Below, one piece after another: positions 31,148 through 43,800 of a stretch of 64,000 bases of DNA. A model generated the notes under the pieces. The model was not told the origin of the DNA and ran no database searches. It saw only the letters and a program-made list of their open reading frames with translations. The position numbers and the translations under genes are program-made. The stretch's first letter is position 1, and the number at the start of each line of letters is the position of its first letter. Source of the DNA: Begonia masoniana (Eukaryota > Streptophyta > Magnoliopsida > Cucurbitales > Begoniaceae); contig CM039515.1 in NCBI GenBank assembly GCA_022432975.1, positions 16,339,488-16,403,487 on the forward strand, read 5' to 3'.

Positions 31148-32125
31148 TGAAAAATCAAGGTTAGACACTTGATGCCCTAGTGTATGTGAAACACTCGGTG
31201 GGACACCAATTAATTATAGTGATAATGGACAATGATAAAGTGCAAAAAATAATGAGACACGAGGTTGGTAATGCAGCTCGGCAATTGCCTACGTCTGCAG
31301 AGCCACGCCCAGAATTAAAAATCAATTCACGAGTTCTCAAAGTTACAAGACAATCGGGCTTATACAAATAAAGACTCCCTCTTATTTTTATCGCCGCCTC
31401 TCATTAACTTCCTCAGTAAATCTGTTTTTGTGAGCTCCCCTTGACTTATAATCGATCCCGCCCGGAATCTGAATGCAACAAGATCCCCTTGTTGATGGTA
31501 ACTCCTCCAGGAATCCGTGTATGGCAAGATCCCCTTACCCACGATCAGAACTCATCCCGAGTTCCAAGCAATCTCCTCCCGAGACTGAGTTTCAATGTAA
31601 GAAACAGAATCGCACCTGGGACACCGTCGATGACACTCGCCGTTGTCTAAGGATGCATCAAACTAATACACTCTGAAGATAATCAGATCAGCTCACAAAT
31701 AGAGTGTGAATACATTCAATCAAAGATCAAATGAATAACCAAAGAACTGCGGCGTGCACAAGAAAAATCCCAAGAGACAATATTTGTTCCGCACACGTCT
31801 AATGGAAAGATAGTGTTATATATGATATGCAATTTTCCATCTCAGAGGAGTAATTCAATTACCATCTTTAAAACATATTTGCAAGAATAAAGAAAACAGA
31901 ACTTTTTTGTTTTGCACGTGTGACATCGCACATAATATTTTAAAAAGGAATCTCATAAACAATTAGACAGAATCCAAAACACTCCAAGAATATAATCTTT
32001 ATTTCATATAATTACTTATATCGCAAAGATCTCATGATATGAATCTCGAGAATCATAATAGGAAAGATATTAATTTTCTTAAAATATATTTGCCAAAAAC
32101 ATATGCCAACAAATAAGCATTAACA
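31148..32125 (-). repeat. 3' LTR of the minus-strand Sirevirus
   Basis: 978 bp, starting TGTTAATG at 32125 (minus strand) and ending in TCA at 31148 (GATTTTTCA; GATCTTTCA in the other LTR). It is preceded on the minus strand by the purine-rich tract at 32126-32140. Short frames at 31161-31676 are non-coding. Confidence 0.88.
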
Positions 32126-32140
32126 ATATCTCCCTTTGGC
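32126..32140 (-). promoter_or_regulatory. Polypurine tract, minus-strand Sirevirus
   Basis: Minus-strand GCCAAAGGGAGATAT abuts the TGTTAATG start of the 3' LTR, the expected plus-strand primer position. A T/C-rich non-coding stretch (32141-32417) separates it from the env-like gene. Confidence 0.65.
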
Positions 32141-32417
32141 AGTTTTTAACAAAATCCAGAATACCCTTGCATGATGGCTATAGATTGGAACTCCCCCTTA
32201 ACCGGTAATCATAAAGCATATTGCCAATATGCATTTACTCCCCTTTTTTGCCATAAAAATACAAACAATATCCATCAAGAATAATTCAAAATATATAATC
32301 CACCATATCAAAATATCTATCAACACAGAATTAGAATATTCAGAATAAGATGAAGATGAACTAACTAGGTTCAAGGAACAATAATAACCAAAAGAGTCAT
32401 TGTCAGCAGTAAAAAGA

Positions 32418-34114
32418 TCACAGAGTTGTGTCTTTAGTAATTTCTTCCTGGATTTCTACTGAGACATCAGGAGGCACACTGGATGATACAGAAGCCGGAG
32501 ACTTCTTTGCTTTCTTTCTCAATACAACATGTTCTTCTCCAGCATTTTTAGTCTTTAGTAGAGTATCAATCAGACTTGTAACAATTTCTTTTTGTTTGTT
32601 CAATACAGAGAGTTGACTATCCAATGATTTTGATACATCAATTAAGGCTTTGATGGAATAAGAGACAAGAGCATGAGTGGACATACCTTGTGACGGAGGA
32701 GCACTTTCTATGAGTTTATCCATGTCATTCACATGAGCTTCAGTTCTAAGCTTGTAACTGATGCGAATCTCATCTTTTTCAACATATAAACATTTTTTCG
32801 CTTTAATGACTTTGTGTTGCGAAGATATAATGCCGTAAATCAGGCAGGGAAACGACAAAGCAAGCCTTCCATTCTTACTGTTGGCATGCTTCATAATTTG
32901 GTCAAAGATGAACTGCCCGATATTGAAAGGAATAACATTTCCAATTTTAAATAATAACGTGGTCATTGATTTGTTTATGCCAGTACCATGAGAAGTGGGC
33001 AACCAATTCCTCGTGGCAATTTTAAGCAAAATTCTATATTTAACTGTCAATTGAGAGGCAGGAAATCCTTTTCTTTAGGCCATGTATGTCTGACACCACC
33101 TGTGATATCAGCTATGATTCGGCCAAAATTAGGAACAAACATCTCAGAATCAATGCATACAACTTCCAAATATGAGTTGATCACATCAGCGGTGAAATTA
33201 ACAATCTGTCCTCTAATATAAGTTTTGCCAAAGTTTGAGTGGTCAGGGGACTTAACATCCTGATCTAAATTGCAGTAAAACTCTAAAACCACTTTACTCA
33301 TAAAGGGATTAAGCCCTCTAAATGTCTTTCCTAAGCCTTGTTGTAGGAGATGGTAAATCAAAACTTCGCAATCAAGAAAGTCGCCTTCATGAATATTGCG
33401 TTCAGACCATAAGGTTCTATTAGAAAAGATTTCCCATCGAGCAGCATGAATATCAGACTTAAAATCTACTTCACATGCTTTATTGGAAGACTTACTTGAA
33501 TTTTTGTTGACTTGAGTTTGTGACACTGACTGTGAACGTGTTGGACGTTTTGAAGACAAAGAAACTTTGGCCTTCTCGACCTTTGACCGCTTCGATTTTA
33601 AGGAATCAGAATGCACAATAGTCTTTTTGGACTTCACCTTTGGTGACTTTCCAGGTGCAGAGCTTTCACTCGTTTTCTTAAGACATGAGCGAAGATTCTT
33701 GGACAGTTTTGAACTTTGATTTTCTTGAACATCAGAGGAGTTTGAACCTTTTTCATCCTTTTCGGACCATTGCTCACTAGAAGAATCTGATTTATCCGTT
33801 CGAGCCTTTTTACCTTTTGAAACTCGAGTAAGTCTCGATCGAATAGAGGCTCTGGGAGAAACAGAGCTAGTTTTGTAAATATCATTCGCGGGATTTCGAA
33901 ACCTTCTTTTGACTCCTGAAGAGTCTACTTGATTAATGGGAAGAACATCCAGTGATATTTGTGATCGCTCCCTCTTAATCTCTGTTGTCGTATCTGTAAT
34001 GGGTGGAGGCGTATAGACTACAATAGCCATTTCTGATTCTGGGTGTGTGTCTGTGACAGTGCGTGGAACATCGCTTGATGATGTTGCCTTAGTTGATTTT
34101 TTGCTTCTTGCCAT
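32418..34114 (-). pseudogene. Env-like FYxNL-family gene of the minus-strand Sirevirus
   Basis: Two frames (34114-33047 and 33050-32418) join by a single-nt deletion near 33050. The N-terminal third is Ser/Lys-rich, low-complexity and basic (SKKTIVHSDSLKSKRSKVEK region). The conserved part has WEIFSNRTLWSERN, VVLEFYCNL, ATRNWLPTSHGTGINKS and PFNIGQFIFDQIM, aligned in order with the other three family members here. The C-terminus has heptad-like LDSQLSVLNKQKEIVTSLID. Some Sireviruses carry such a gene downstream of pol and call it env-like, but its role is undemonstrated and no signal peptide or transmembrane helix is obvious. The gene is separated from its own pol by the inserted element at 34401. 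Confidence 0.78.
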
Positions 34115-34400
34115 GGATGAGAGTTCCTATAAAAAACCCTAAACAAAGAACCCCTTTTGAAATACTGAAGGTTATCAGAAGAGAGAGAGAGAGAGATAAC
34201 ATCGTTGAGGATTTTGAGAATATATGGTAATATTTAAAATAAGAACCATCAAATCACATTAAAGTTTCTTCATTTCACCACAGAGAACACAGACCATAGT
34301 TTCCATAAAAAATCAATAAACCTGCAACCTCTGGGAAAAGACTCTGCTGATTTTATGGAAATAAACCATAAAATCCGATGATTATTCAATTTGAAGATAC
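34115..34400. other. Spacer upstream of the env-like gene, with insertion site
   Basis: A GA microsatellite (34178-34195) and AT-rich sequence of the minus-strand Sirevirus, ending in the GATAC duplication (34396-34400). It continues at 46347. No gene. Confidence 0.6.
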
Positions 34401-35765
34401 TATTGACTTAATTAGTGTTTAAGTCTAGCTAAGTTTTTGATGATGTATTTAAATGTTAAATATGTAATTTGATTATGTTTATTAAATGAGAACAATGATT
34501 TATGCAAGGATTTTAATCTATTGGAAATGCCCTTGGAAAGGGTATTTTAGTTATCTAATGCATATGATTAAGTGTACAGGACTAAATAGTATAACCTTTC
34601 TGGAATTTGTTTCAAAATGCCTAAGTCCACCGGTCACTAAACGACAAAGGCGGATGAGTGAAATGAAGAAGTCCACCGGTCACTAAACGACAAAGGCAGA
34701 TGAGTGAAATGAAGAAATCCACCGGTCACTAAACGACAAAGGCGGATGAGAAAAATGAAGAAGTCCACCGGTCACTAAACGACAAAGGCGAATGAGTGAA
34801 ATGAAGAACTCCATCGCTCGCTAAACGACAAAGGCGGATGAGAGAAAATGAAGAACTTCACCGCTCGCTAAACGACAAAGGTGAATGTCTTCGAAGAAGA
34901 ACTCCACCGCTCGCTAGACGACAAAGGCGGATGAGATAAAAGCTTCATCATCTGATACCGGTTAGCAGGATAGCGCTTTCTCATCCGATGCTGGTTCAGT
35001 GATTTAAAGATTCATCATCCTATGCCGGTTCAACATTTTGAAATTGCATCCACTTATGGTGGTTCAAGATTAAAACAACATTGCCTTCCGCCAGATTTTA
35101 AATATAGCGCGAAAACTACAGTGTACCTCACCCAGAAGCTTAAAGTCAAGAACATTAATGGCGTCGGGCGACTTGCGCTTTCAGAAAGCAACGGCTACCT
35201 ACATTTGTACGAAAGCTGCTCCAACGGTAACAAAGTTTCCATTATTGGATAAGGAGCATTGAAGTCAAGAGCCGTTTTGAAGACAGAGTATTTAAGCCAA
35301 GGTTAGAGCACGAAGGGACAACTTTTGCGAATTTTATTCTTGAGTCCTAACTTGCGATTAATCATACTCTGTATTGTTCAACTACATCTCTCGACTCCTA
35401 AACTTGAGAATTTGATTTGAGAGTTTGTAGTTTGTTGTACTCATTCATTCAAACCTGTAAAACCTGAAAGGCAGTGGATTGACGCCCGTCAAGTTCAATC
35501 CAGATCTGTAAAAGGCAGTTGATTGGAGCCTGGAATTCCGATCTATTTATTCTCGAGATGAGAAGATTAAGGATCTTCAATGGGTGAACCTTGAAGCGTG
35601 GATGTAAGCAAGTTTTTGGCCGAACCACGAAAAAATCTTGTGTTGGTTTTTTTTTTCTCTCTCTCTGTTATTTTTATTGATGTGTTGATTTGCTGTGAGA
35701 TTAATAATTTTAAAAAATACTAAAAGGTCTAATTCACCCCCCTCTTAGACAATCTCGATCCTACA
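34401..35765 (+). repeat. 5' LTR, plus-strand Sirevirus
   Basis: It begins TATTGACTTAAT (TG changed to TA; the 3' LTR keeps TGTTGACTTAAT) and ends CGATCCTACA. Contains the 46-bp repeat array (34618-34940) in its first third. The frames at 34486-34686 and 35022-35252 recur in the 3' LTR and are not genes. Confidence 0.92.
34618..34945. repeat. 46-bp LTR array, 5' copy
   Basis: About seven units with TCCACCGGTCACTAAACGAC followed by AAAGGCGGATGAG and AATGAAGAA; later units read CCGCTCGCTAAACGAC. The matching 3' array is at 45199-45513. CACCGG-containing tandem motifs are a known feature of Sirevirus LTRs in other plants. Confidence 0.85.
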
Positions 35766-35767
35766 AT

Positions 35768-35779
35768 TGGTATCAAAGC
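35768..35779 (+). promoter_or_regulatory. Primer binding site, plus-strand Sirevirus
   Basis: TGGTATCAAAGC lies two bases after the LTR end. It matches the initiator tRNA-Met complement TGGTATCAGAGC with one change. Confidence 0.85.
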
Positions 35780-35829
35780 AAGGTTTGTCACTGTCTAAGT
35801 TGTAACACTCTGTGAAATATATATTTACA

Positions 35830-37398
35830 ATGACATTCAACACTAACTTCACACACGTAGAAGGTCAAGCTACAAATAGACCTCATTTCTTTGATGGTAG
35901 TGATTATGTTTATTGGAAGGCTAGAATGAAAATATTCTTTCAAGCCATGGACTATGAGACTTGGTGTATAATAAAGAATGGTCCTTTTAAGGCCATGAAA
36001 ACTGTAGATGGGAAAAGTATCCCTAAGGACTCTACTGAATTATCTGAGTCCGATAAGAGAAATCTGAGCCTTAATGCCAAGGCAATAAACACTCTGTACT
36101 GTGCTCTGAATAGAGATGAATTTAATAGGGTACAAGGGTGTGAAAGTGCTCAAGAAATTTGGCACTTATTAGAGATCACACACGAGGGCACAAACCAAGT
36201 GAAGGAGAGCAAACTGAATATGCTCATACATGAATATGAATTATTTTCTATGTCTAAGGATGAGTCTGTCTCTTCCATGTTTACAAGATTTACTAACATA
36301 ACTAATAGTTTGAAAGCTCTTGGTAAATCTTATTCTAGTGAAGAACAGGTGAGGAAGATTCTCAGATGTCTTCCAAGAAGCTGGCAGCCAAAGGTGACTG
36401 CAATTCAGGAAGCAAAGGATCTCAAAGCTCTCAAACTTGAAGAGTTCATTGGCTCTCTGATAACTCATGAGATAACCATGAGGGCCAATGACAAGGAGGA
36501 TCTAAAGGAAAAGGAGATCTCCAAGAGAAAGGATATAGTCCTCAAAGCCTCTTCAAGCAAACCAGATGAATCTGAGGAGGAAGAAGATGATGAGGACATT
36601 GCTCTCATCACTAGAAGATTTAGCAAGTTCCTCCAGAGAAAAAGGATGCATGGGAGGAAATTCTCGAAAGGAGATAAGCCTCAAAAGAAAAAGGAGATCA
36701 CTTGTTTTGGGTGTGGAAAGCCAGGGCACATGAAGGCCGACTGTCCACATGCTAAGAATCCCAAGAAGTTTAAGAAGAAGGCTATGAAGGCCACTTGGGA
36801 TAACAGTGAAGGTGACACCTCATCTTCAGAAGATGAGGAAGTTGTAAATCTATGCTTCATGGCACACGAGGAAAAGGTTTGTACTTCTTCTTCAAGTACT
36901 TTAAGTGATAGCGAAAGTGATAATGAAGAAGGTGAACTAATTGACGCTTTTAATGACTTGGTTAAGCAATTTAGCATGCTTAAGACTAAGTATAACATGT
37001 TGAAAAAGGAAAATGCAAACATGGTAGAAATGCATGCTAAGAAGTGTAATCTGCATGTCAAGGAGATTGATGAGTTTAAGAGCAAAAATGAAGATTTGAA
37101 TAATATTATTCTGAAATTTACTAATGGCACCAAGTTATTTAAGATGTTATTAGGAAGTCAGAGAGCAAATTTTGACAGAACAGGATTAGGTTATGACAAG
37201 CCTAATAAAAAGAGAGTTTTTAAGTATTTCTTTGTTAAATCCTGTACCTGCCATGCATGTAATGAGATAGGACATAAGTCATTTGAATGTCCTTTAAAAT
37301 TAGGTAGGAAGTCAGGTGATAAACTTCAATGGGTTCCTAAGGGAACCAGACCTAACACTAGGACCCAAAAGATTTTGGTACCTAAGAAGACCAATTGA
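35830..37398 (+). CDS. Sirevirus Gag
   Basis: The start chosen is the ATG at 35830 (MTFNTNF), not the in-frame GTG at 35812. The N-terminal copia Gag domain has [17 protein letters not shown] and [14 protein letters not shown] Lys-rich linker leads to a zinc knuckle [14 protein letters not shown] (36704-36745) and a second [14 protein letters not shown] (37252-37293) after an acidic Ser-rich stretch with coiled-coil potential. Gag forms the particle and binds RNA through the knuckles. The frame ends TGA at 37396-37398, and protease resumes in the -1 frame with about 12 nt of overlap. The frame is intact for 522 residues. Confidence 0.88.
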   Translation: MTFNTNFTHVEGQATNRPHFFDGSDYVYWKARMKIFFQAMDYETWCIIKNGPFKAMKTVDGKSIPKDSTELSESDKRNLSLNAKAINTLYCALNRDEFNRVQGCESAQEIWHLLEITHEGTNQVKESKLNMLIHEYELFSMSKDESVSSMFTRFTNITNSLKALGKSYSSEEQVRKILRCLPRSWQPKVTAIQEAKDLKALKLEEFIGSLITHEITMRANDKEDLKEKEISKRKDIVLKASSSKPDESEEEEDDEDIALITRRFSKFLQRKRMHGRKFSKGDKPQKKKEITCFGCGKPGHMKADCPHAKNPKKFKKKAMKATWDNSEGDTSSSEDEEVVNLCFMAHEEKVCTSSSSTLSDSESDNEEGELIDAFNDLVKQFSMLKTKYNMLKKENANMVEMHAKKCNLHVKEIDEFKSKNEDLNNIILKFTNGTKLFKMLLGSQRANFDRTGLGYDKPNKKRVFKYFFVKSCTCHACNEIGHKSFECPLKLGRKSGDKLQWVPKGTRPNTRTQKILVPKKTN

Positions 37399-40300
37399 TT
37401 ACTGTTTTGCAGGTTGAGTGCTCTCCTGGAAAGAACCAGTGGTACCTCGACAGTGGATGCTCGAGGCATATGACAGGAGACTCAACCATGTTTGCTGCTG
37501 TCAACAAAAAGAAAGGAAGTGTCACTTTTGGTGGAAACCAAAAGGACAAAATTGTTAGCATCGGCAATATAAGGAACAGTTTTAATCCTACTATTGAAAA
37601 TGTGCTGTTAGTTGAGGGATTAAAGCATAATTTGCTTAGTATTAGCCAATTATGTGATAAAGGATATGAGGTGATCTTTAAATCAAACTCTTGTTTAATT
37701 AAAGATGCATCTAGTGACAAAACTCTGTTTTCTGGCTATAGAAAAGAAAATATTTATATCATTGACTTGGATAATGTTGTTTGAATTGATGAAAAATATT
37801 TTGCTGTGAATTCTTCAAATGATAGTTGGATCTGGCATAGGAGATTAGGACACGTAGGGATGGATACCTTAGCTAAGATTACTAAGGAGAATTTAGTTAG
37901 AGGAATCCCTAAGATATCCTTTGAGAAGGATATGGTCTGTGATGCCTGCCAAATGGGTAAGCAGATCAAGAGTTCCTTTGCATCGAAGAATGCAATTTCT
38001 ACTTCTAAACCACTCCAACTTCTTCACACGGACCTCTTCGGTCCTTCCAATATAGCCAGCTTAGGAGGCAAATTTTATGCCTTTGTTATTGTAGATGACT
38101 TCTCTAGATTCACCTGGGTATACTTTCTGAAGTCTAAGGATGAGACTTTTGATACCTTCTCTAGCTTTAGGAAAAGAGTTCAAAATGAAAAGGAGCTCAC
38201 CATTGTTGCTATTTGTAGTGATCATGGTGGAGAATTTGAAAATGAGAGATTTGAACTCTTGTGTCTCAAGCATGGAATTGAGCACAATTTCTCCTCCCCT
38301 AGAACCCCTCAGCAAAATGGTGTTGTTGAGAGGAAAAATAGGTCTCTCCAAGAGCTAGCTCGGGCTATGCTCAATGAGAATTCTCTTCCTAAATACTTCT
38401 GGGCTGAAGCTGTCTCTACAGCATGCTATGTACTCAATCGGGTCTCCATAAGACCTATTCTTGAGAAAACTCCTTATGAGCTTTGGCATGGAAAAACTTC
38501 TTCTGTTAAATATTTTAGAGTCTTTGGTAGTAAATGCTTCATTCTAAATACTAAGGATAACTTAGGAAAATTCGATTCCAAATCTGATCTTGGAATTTTT
38601 CTTGGTTATTCGCTTTCTAGTAAGGCCTATAGGGTATTCAATAGGAGAACTCTTGTTGTAGAAGAATCAGTACATGTCAACTTTGATGAGTCCCCCCAGC
38701 CCACAATCAATGTGGATGAGGATGATTCTTTGGATAGACAACTGGACTCTCTCTCTTTAGAAAAGCCAAGTGTTCCTCTTCAAGTAGAAAAATCTTTGGA
38801 ACCTTCTTCTATTTCTCTAGATATTAATCTTGTCAATGATGAAAATCCTGCTCTTCCTAGAGATTGGAAGTATGTCAAAAACCATCAAATAGATGAAATT
38901 CTAGGTGATCCTTCTTTAGGAGTTAAGACTAGATCCTCTCTTAGGAATCTCTGTGTCAATGTGACATTTATCTCTCAAATAGAGCCTAAGAAGTTTGAAG
39001 AGGCCGAGTGTGATGAAAATTGGATTTTAGCTATGCAAGAGGAGCTAAATCAATTTGAAAGGAGCAAGGTATGGGAACTTGTTCCACAGCCTAAGGATCA
39101 TCCCATCATTGGAACTAAATGGGTCTTCAAGAATAAATTAGATGAAAGTGGCATTGTTGTTAGAAATAAGGCTAGACTTGTAGCTAAGGGATACTCTCAA
39201 GAAGAGGGTATTGATTTTGAGGAATCTTTTGCCCCTGTAGCTAGACTAGAGTCAATCAGGATGCTCTTAGCTTTTGCCTGCTACAAAAACTTCATACTCT
39301 TTCAAATGGATGTAAAGAGTGCATTCTTAAATGGTTTCATCAATGAAGAAGTTTTTGTTGAACAACCTTTAGGATTTGAAGACTTTGAAAAACCTGATCA
39401 TGTTTACAAACTAAGAAAGACCCTCTATAGACTTAAGCAGGCTCCTAGAACTTGGTATGATAGATTGAAGAACTTCCTTGAGGAAATGAATTTCAAAAAG
39501 GGATATACTGATTCAACCCTATTTACCAGCAAAAGGATAAAGACATTTTGTTAGTTCAAATTTATGTCGATGACATTATTTTTGGATCAACTAATGTCGA
39601 CATGTGTAAGGAATTTTCCTACCTCATGCAAAGTGAATTTGAGATGAGTATGATGGAGGAGTTAAAATTCTTCTTAGGATTCCGGATCAGTCAATCTCCT
39701 GATGGAATTTTCTTCTGTCAAGAAAAGTACATTAAGGAACTTCTTAAGAAATTTGGATTAGAATCTTCTAAGTCTTCAAAGACTCCCATGAGTACCACAA
39801 CTAAATTGGATAAAGATGAAAAAGGAATTAGTGTTGATATTAAGAAATTTCGTGGTATGATTGGTTCATTGTTATATCTGATTGCAAGTAGGCCAGATAT
39901 ACTCTTTAGTGTTTTTCTGTGTACTAGATTCCAAGCTGCCCCTAAAGAATCCCACTTAAATGCAGTCAAGAGGATATTTAAATATTTAAGTGGAACTTGT
40001 GATCTTGGATTATGGTATCCTAAGGGCACTTCCTTTGATCTGATTGGATATTCAGATTCTGACTATGCTGGTAGTCTAGTTGATAGGAAAAGCACCAGTG
40101 GAACATGTCAGTTCCTTGGTGAATCTCTAGCCTCCTGGTATTCTAAGAAACAGAATTCTGTTGCATTATCAACTGCTGAGAGTGAATATATTGCTGCAGG
40201 CAGTTGTTGTGCACAAATGTTTTAGATGAAACAGACTTTGGAAGATTATAATCTATTTTATGATAGGATTCCTATTCGGTGTGATAACACAAGTGCTATC

Positions 40301-40513
40301 AACATTTCTAAAAATCCTATTCAGCATTCTAGAACCAAGCATATTGATGTCAGATATCACTTCATAAGAGAGCATGTTCTAAGAGGTGATATCTCCTTAG
40401 AGTTTGTAAATTCTGTAGATCAATTGGCCGACATCTTTACAAAACCGTTGGATGAAAAGACCTTCAATAATATAAGAATAAGGTTAGGTCTCATTCGGTT
40501 TGAGAAAAGCTAA
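37386..40513 (+). pseudogene. Sirevirus Pol: protease, integrase, RT, RNase H (broken)
   Basis: Protease: [13 protein letters not shown], active DSG. Integrase: HRRLGH...CDACQMGKQ zinc finger (37834-37965), DDE core with [16 protein letters not shown] and the downstream Glu in [42 protein letters not shown], then YVDDI. RNase H: DSDYAGSLVDRKSTSG, STAESEYIA, CDNTSAI, HIDVRYHFIRE, FTKPL. Lesions: in-frame TGA at 37782 between protease and integrase; loss of one A in an A run near 39532, just before YVDD; TGG to TAG at 40223 inside RNase H. Also the frame differs from Gag. All residues recognised as catalytic are otherwise present, suggesting recent inactivation. Confidence 0.9.
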
Positions 40514-40813
40514 GTTTCTTCTGTTGGAAATCTTTCCTGTGAGAGTGTGGTCAGTTTTATAGATAACCGGATGATATGTTTTCTTCACTGACCGGATGAT
40601 GTCTATGCACCGGATGATGCTTTTTCTATTCTGCTGACACATGTCACCCATCGGGTGATATTAATGTTACACGTGCGACTTCATCACGTCGGGCGTAGTT
40701 CTATTCTTTTTTAAACTTAGGTTCTTCTCAGAAACGTTTCATCTTTCGCGCCCTCTCAGAAAACCTCTGCCTTCAACCCTTTCTCTCTAGTTTTTCTTCA
40801 CAGAATCTTTCCA
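40514..40813 (+). promoter_or_regulatory. Pol-env spacer with CCGGATGAT repeats
   Basis: Three CCGGATGAT motifs (about 40568, 40592 and 40611) and CATCGGGTGAT (about 40651) precede the env-like ATG. The same motif occurs in the gypsy LTRs (about 5218 and 5274) and, inverted, throughout their 60-bp repeats. A promoter or splice role for env expression is possible but unproved. Confidence 0.4.
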
Positions 40814-43800
40814 ATGGATCATCTAGCTTCATCGTCTAGAGCAGTTGCTGAACCAGCGAAAAAGAAAGCAAAAACCACTGCTCATCCGCCACGAGAAATT
40901 CCTCGAGCGAATAGTTGGCCGTCGCTCTATTTCCTCACTGAGGCCGCTGAAGCCAGGTATCACGACGACTTTAAGGATAAGAAATTGATTCCAAGTCGTG
41001 GTATTATTGCAGACAAGTTAGTTGCCTTAAATATTGTAGCACCCTTGACTGACATTCGTTTAATAGGGTTGTTTGATGTTGAATCCTTCTTTTACCCTAA
41101 TGTCATTAGAATGTTTTACGCCAATCTTTGTTATCCTTCTGATCAATCTACCATTTTGAGCTATGTGTATGGTAAACACATAGTTCTAACCTCCCAATCT
41201 ATAAATGAGCTTCTGGGGAGTCCCCATCTCGATCAACATCCCAAAATTTATACAACAGGGCAAGAACCCCCATTTCTTAGAACTCCTAATGGCGAACAAT
41301 TTTTGAAAGAAATTGCTCTTGACCCGCACAATATTCCCAATTCCTTAAAGAGCAGACATTTATCTATTAGAGCTCGTCTTCTCCATCAGATGATATGTTA
41401 TAATGTCATTCCTAAGGGTGGTCATTATGATGATATTAGCAGCATGGAATTTGTTATTCTTTTTGCCTTCTATCAAAAGACCCCGGTTGATATAGGATAC
41501 ATTATTCTGAGAATGATGATTCAGAGTGTTTCTTCAGGGCCTACATCTTTTCCCTATAACCTCATTCTTATGAAGATTTTTCAGAAGTTTGAGGTTGAAT
41601 TTCAAGAGGATGAGGAATCTTCCTGTCTCAAGCCATCCAGTTATTATTCTAAATCTACTTTGTCAAGGATGGGAATTAAGCGGACACATCAAGGGAAGTT
41701 TATCTTGGATCAGTCCAAGCAAAGGGCTGCTAAGGTTGCAGTTGTCAGAACAGGCAAAAGGAAACTGATTTTGGATGAAGAGTGCTCAATGCAAGAAGGA
41801 GGTGGTGACTCAGAGATCCCTGCATTTGATATTTCCCCTCCTCATTCTCTGGTCTCTCGCTTTCACCTTCCTCCACTAGTGCCAAGGCCCCCTACTTCAT
41901 CCTCTCTAGCTCATCCCTTTGAGGCAATGTCAGCCCTTCTTATTCCTAGTCTTCCTCCTCCTCCTCTCTCACCTTCTACATCAGTGGCTCATTCCACTCT
42001 ACCCTCTGAGCCCCCTCTAATTCCAGAGGAACCCTCTTCCCCTCCATCACCATTGTTGTTGCCTTCTCTGCCTCCACCAGTCCAACCTTCTCCACCAGTC
42101 CAACTTTCTTCATTAGTCGAACCACCTCCTACCATACTCAATCCCTCTCCTGTCCAACCTGCTTCACTTGCTCTAACAGCTCCACCAGTCCAAGTCTCCT
42201 CACCAATCCCATCAGTCACTCCTGCCACTCCTCTAACTTATCAGCGAAGATTTTTCATCAGTGAGGCTCAGTTTAATGCCTTGCAGTCCAGCATAGATAG
42301 CTTAGGTACTGCCATCATTTCTGTTAAGGAGCAAATGGATAAACAACTGAGCCAGATCAAATTGAACATGGGCATCGCTTTGGATACAGGTCTAGATCTG
42401 CTGTCTAAGAAAATGGACAGACATAAGGAAATTGCTGCCCTGAATCATCAATCGCTCAAGTCTCAATTTGAGGCTTTTCTACCAGGACCATTGTTAGTGA
42501 TTTTACACACTTACACGCAAGTGCACGTGTCGCTAACGAAGTAATAGAATAAGTAAAGTATCGATCCCACGAGGATATTTTTAATTGGTAATAAATTGCT
42601 ATAAAAATCTTATAAAAACTATTAAAATGATAAATAAAATTAATTAAAAATAGAATCAGAATGATGCTTCATTAAAAGAAAGCAAGTTAAACGAGGTAAA
42701 ATTGATAAAAGAAAGCCTTGGCTAGGATCGATTTCTTTGTTACGATGATTCTGCTACTAATGCTGTGGTAATGTTCTGCAGCATTATCTAAAAAACAGCA
42801 AGAATAAAAATGAGTTCTAGGATTCTTTCGAATTGCCTAGATAAATTCAAATCAGAATTTCTTTCTACCTTGAAAGAATGTGACTAAAATTAAATTTCCG
42901 ATATGTGCTATTCTTATCGCCAATTGAATTAACGTTAACTACGTGCAACGATTTAATTCAATTAATTATTCATGCATCTAGAATTTATATCTATCTATCG
43001 ATACAATATAAATATGATTAGTCAACCTATCTATCGATATGATCTGACTTAAAAAGTAAATTTCACAAATAATTGTTCAATAGATAATCGCAAAAACAAA
43101 ACCAAGATCGTAGCAAAATATCGCAACAAATACTATCGTCCTAATCAAGATTTAAAAGTTTAGCTACTATGCATAATTAAAAATAAACTAAAAACAATTG
43201 TGTTCATAGAAAAATAAAAGCAATAAAAATAATAGAGGAAGAAGATGAAGGAATGGCGTCGGTCTCTCCAGATCCAGATGCAGCGCCTCCTTTCCAATCT
43301 CTCCAAAAGGGTATATGAGAATATCTCCAAGAAAATAATATTAATACTCCCTAGATCCACTCTTCTCTCTGCGTAAGGAGTTGCACCAGAATTGGTTTTC
43401 TTCAAAAGGAATATCTCTTTTAATTCTCAATGCAATCTTCTCTTTCTCTTTCCAATTTCCATTAGATTTAATTGCTTTTGTCATCTAGTGCTGCCCTTGA
43501 TAGTCTTCTTCCGCTGCCCAAATTGTTTACTGCTTCTGCTGCCCAGCTGCCCAGCTTCCTTTTTAGTCTTCTGCTGCCCAAATTGTTTACTGCTTCTGCT
43601 GCCCAAATTGTTTACTGCTTCCGCTGCCCAGGTTTCTTCTCTTTCCTTTCTAGTCTTCCGCTGCCCAGCTTTCTTCTCTTTCCTTTCTAGTCTTCCGCTG
43701 CCCAGCTGAACAGTGCTCTCTTCCGCTAGTTTTTATTTCTTTTATTTCAGCGTCTTCCGCCATTAATTCTAAATCCATATCTTCCATGATTCCAACAATT

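Noticed and set aside
31161..31676. Small frames repeated at 31161-31676 and 51721-52127
   Set aside because: They are the two LTRs of the minus-strand Sirevirus.
34618..34945. Regularly spaced repeats resembling a CRISPR array
   Set aside because: Tandem LTR minisatellite present in both LTRs of a Sirevirus in a plant genome; no unique spacers.
43392..43709. Leu/Pro/Cys-rich frames that look like membrane segments
   Set aside because: They read the CTGCTGCCCA tandem array inside the 1.6-kb insertion.
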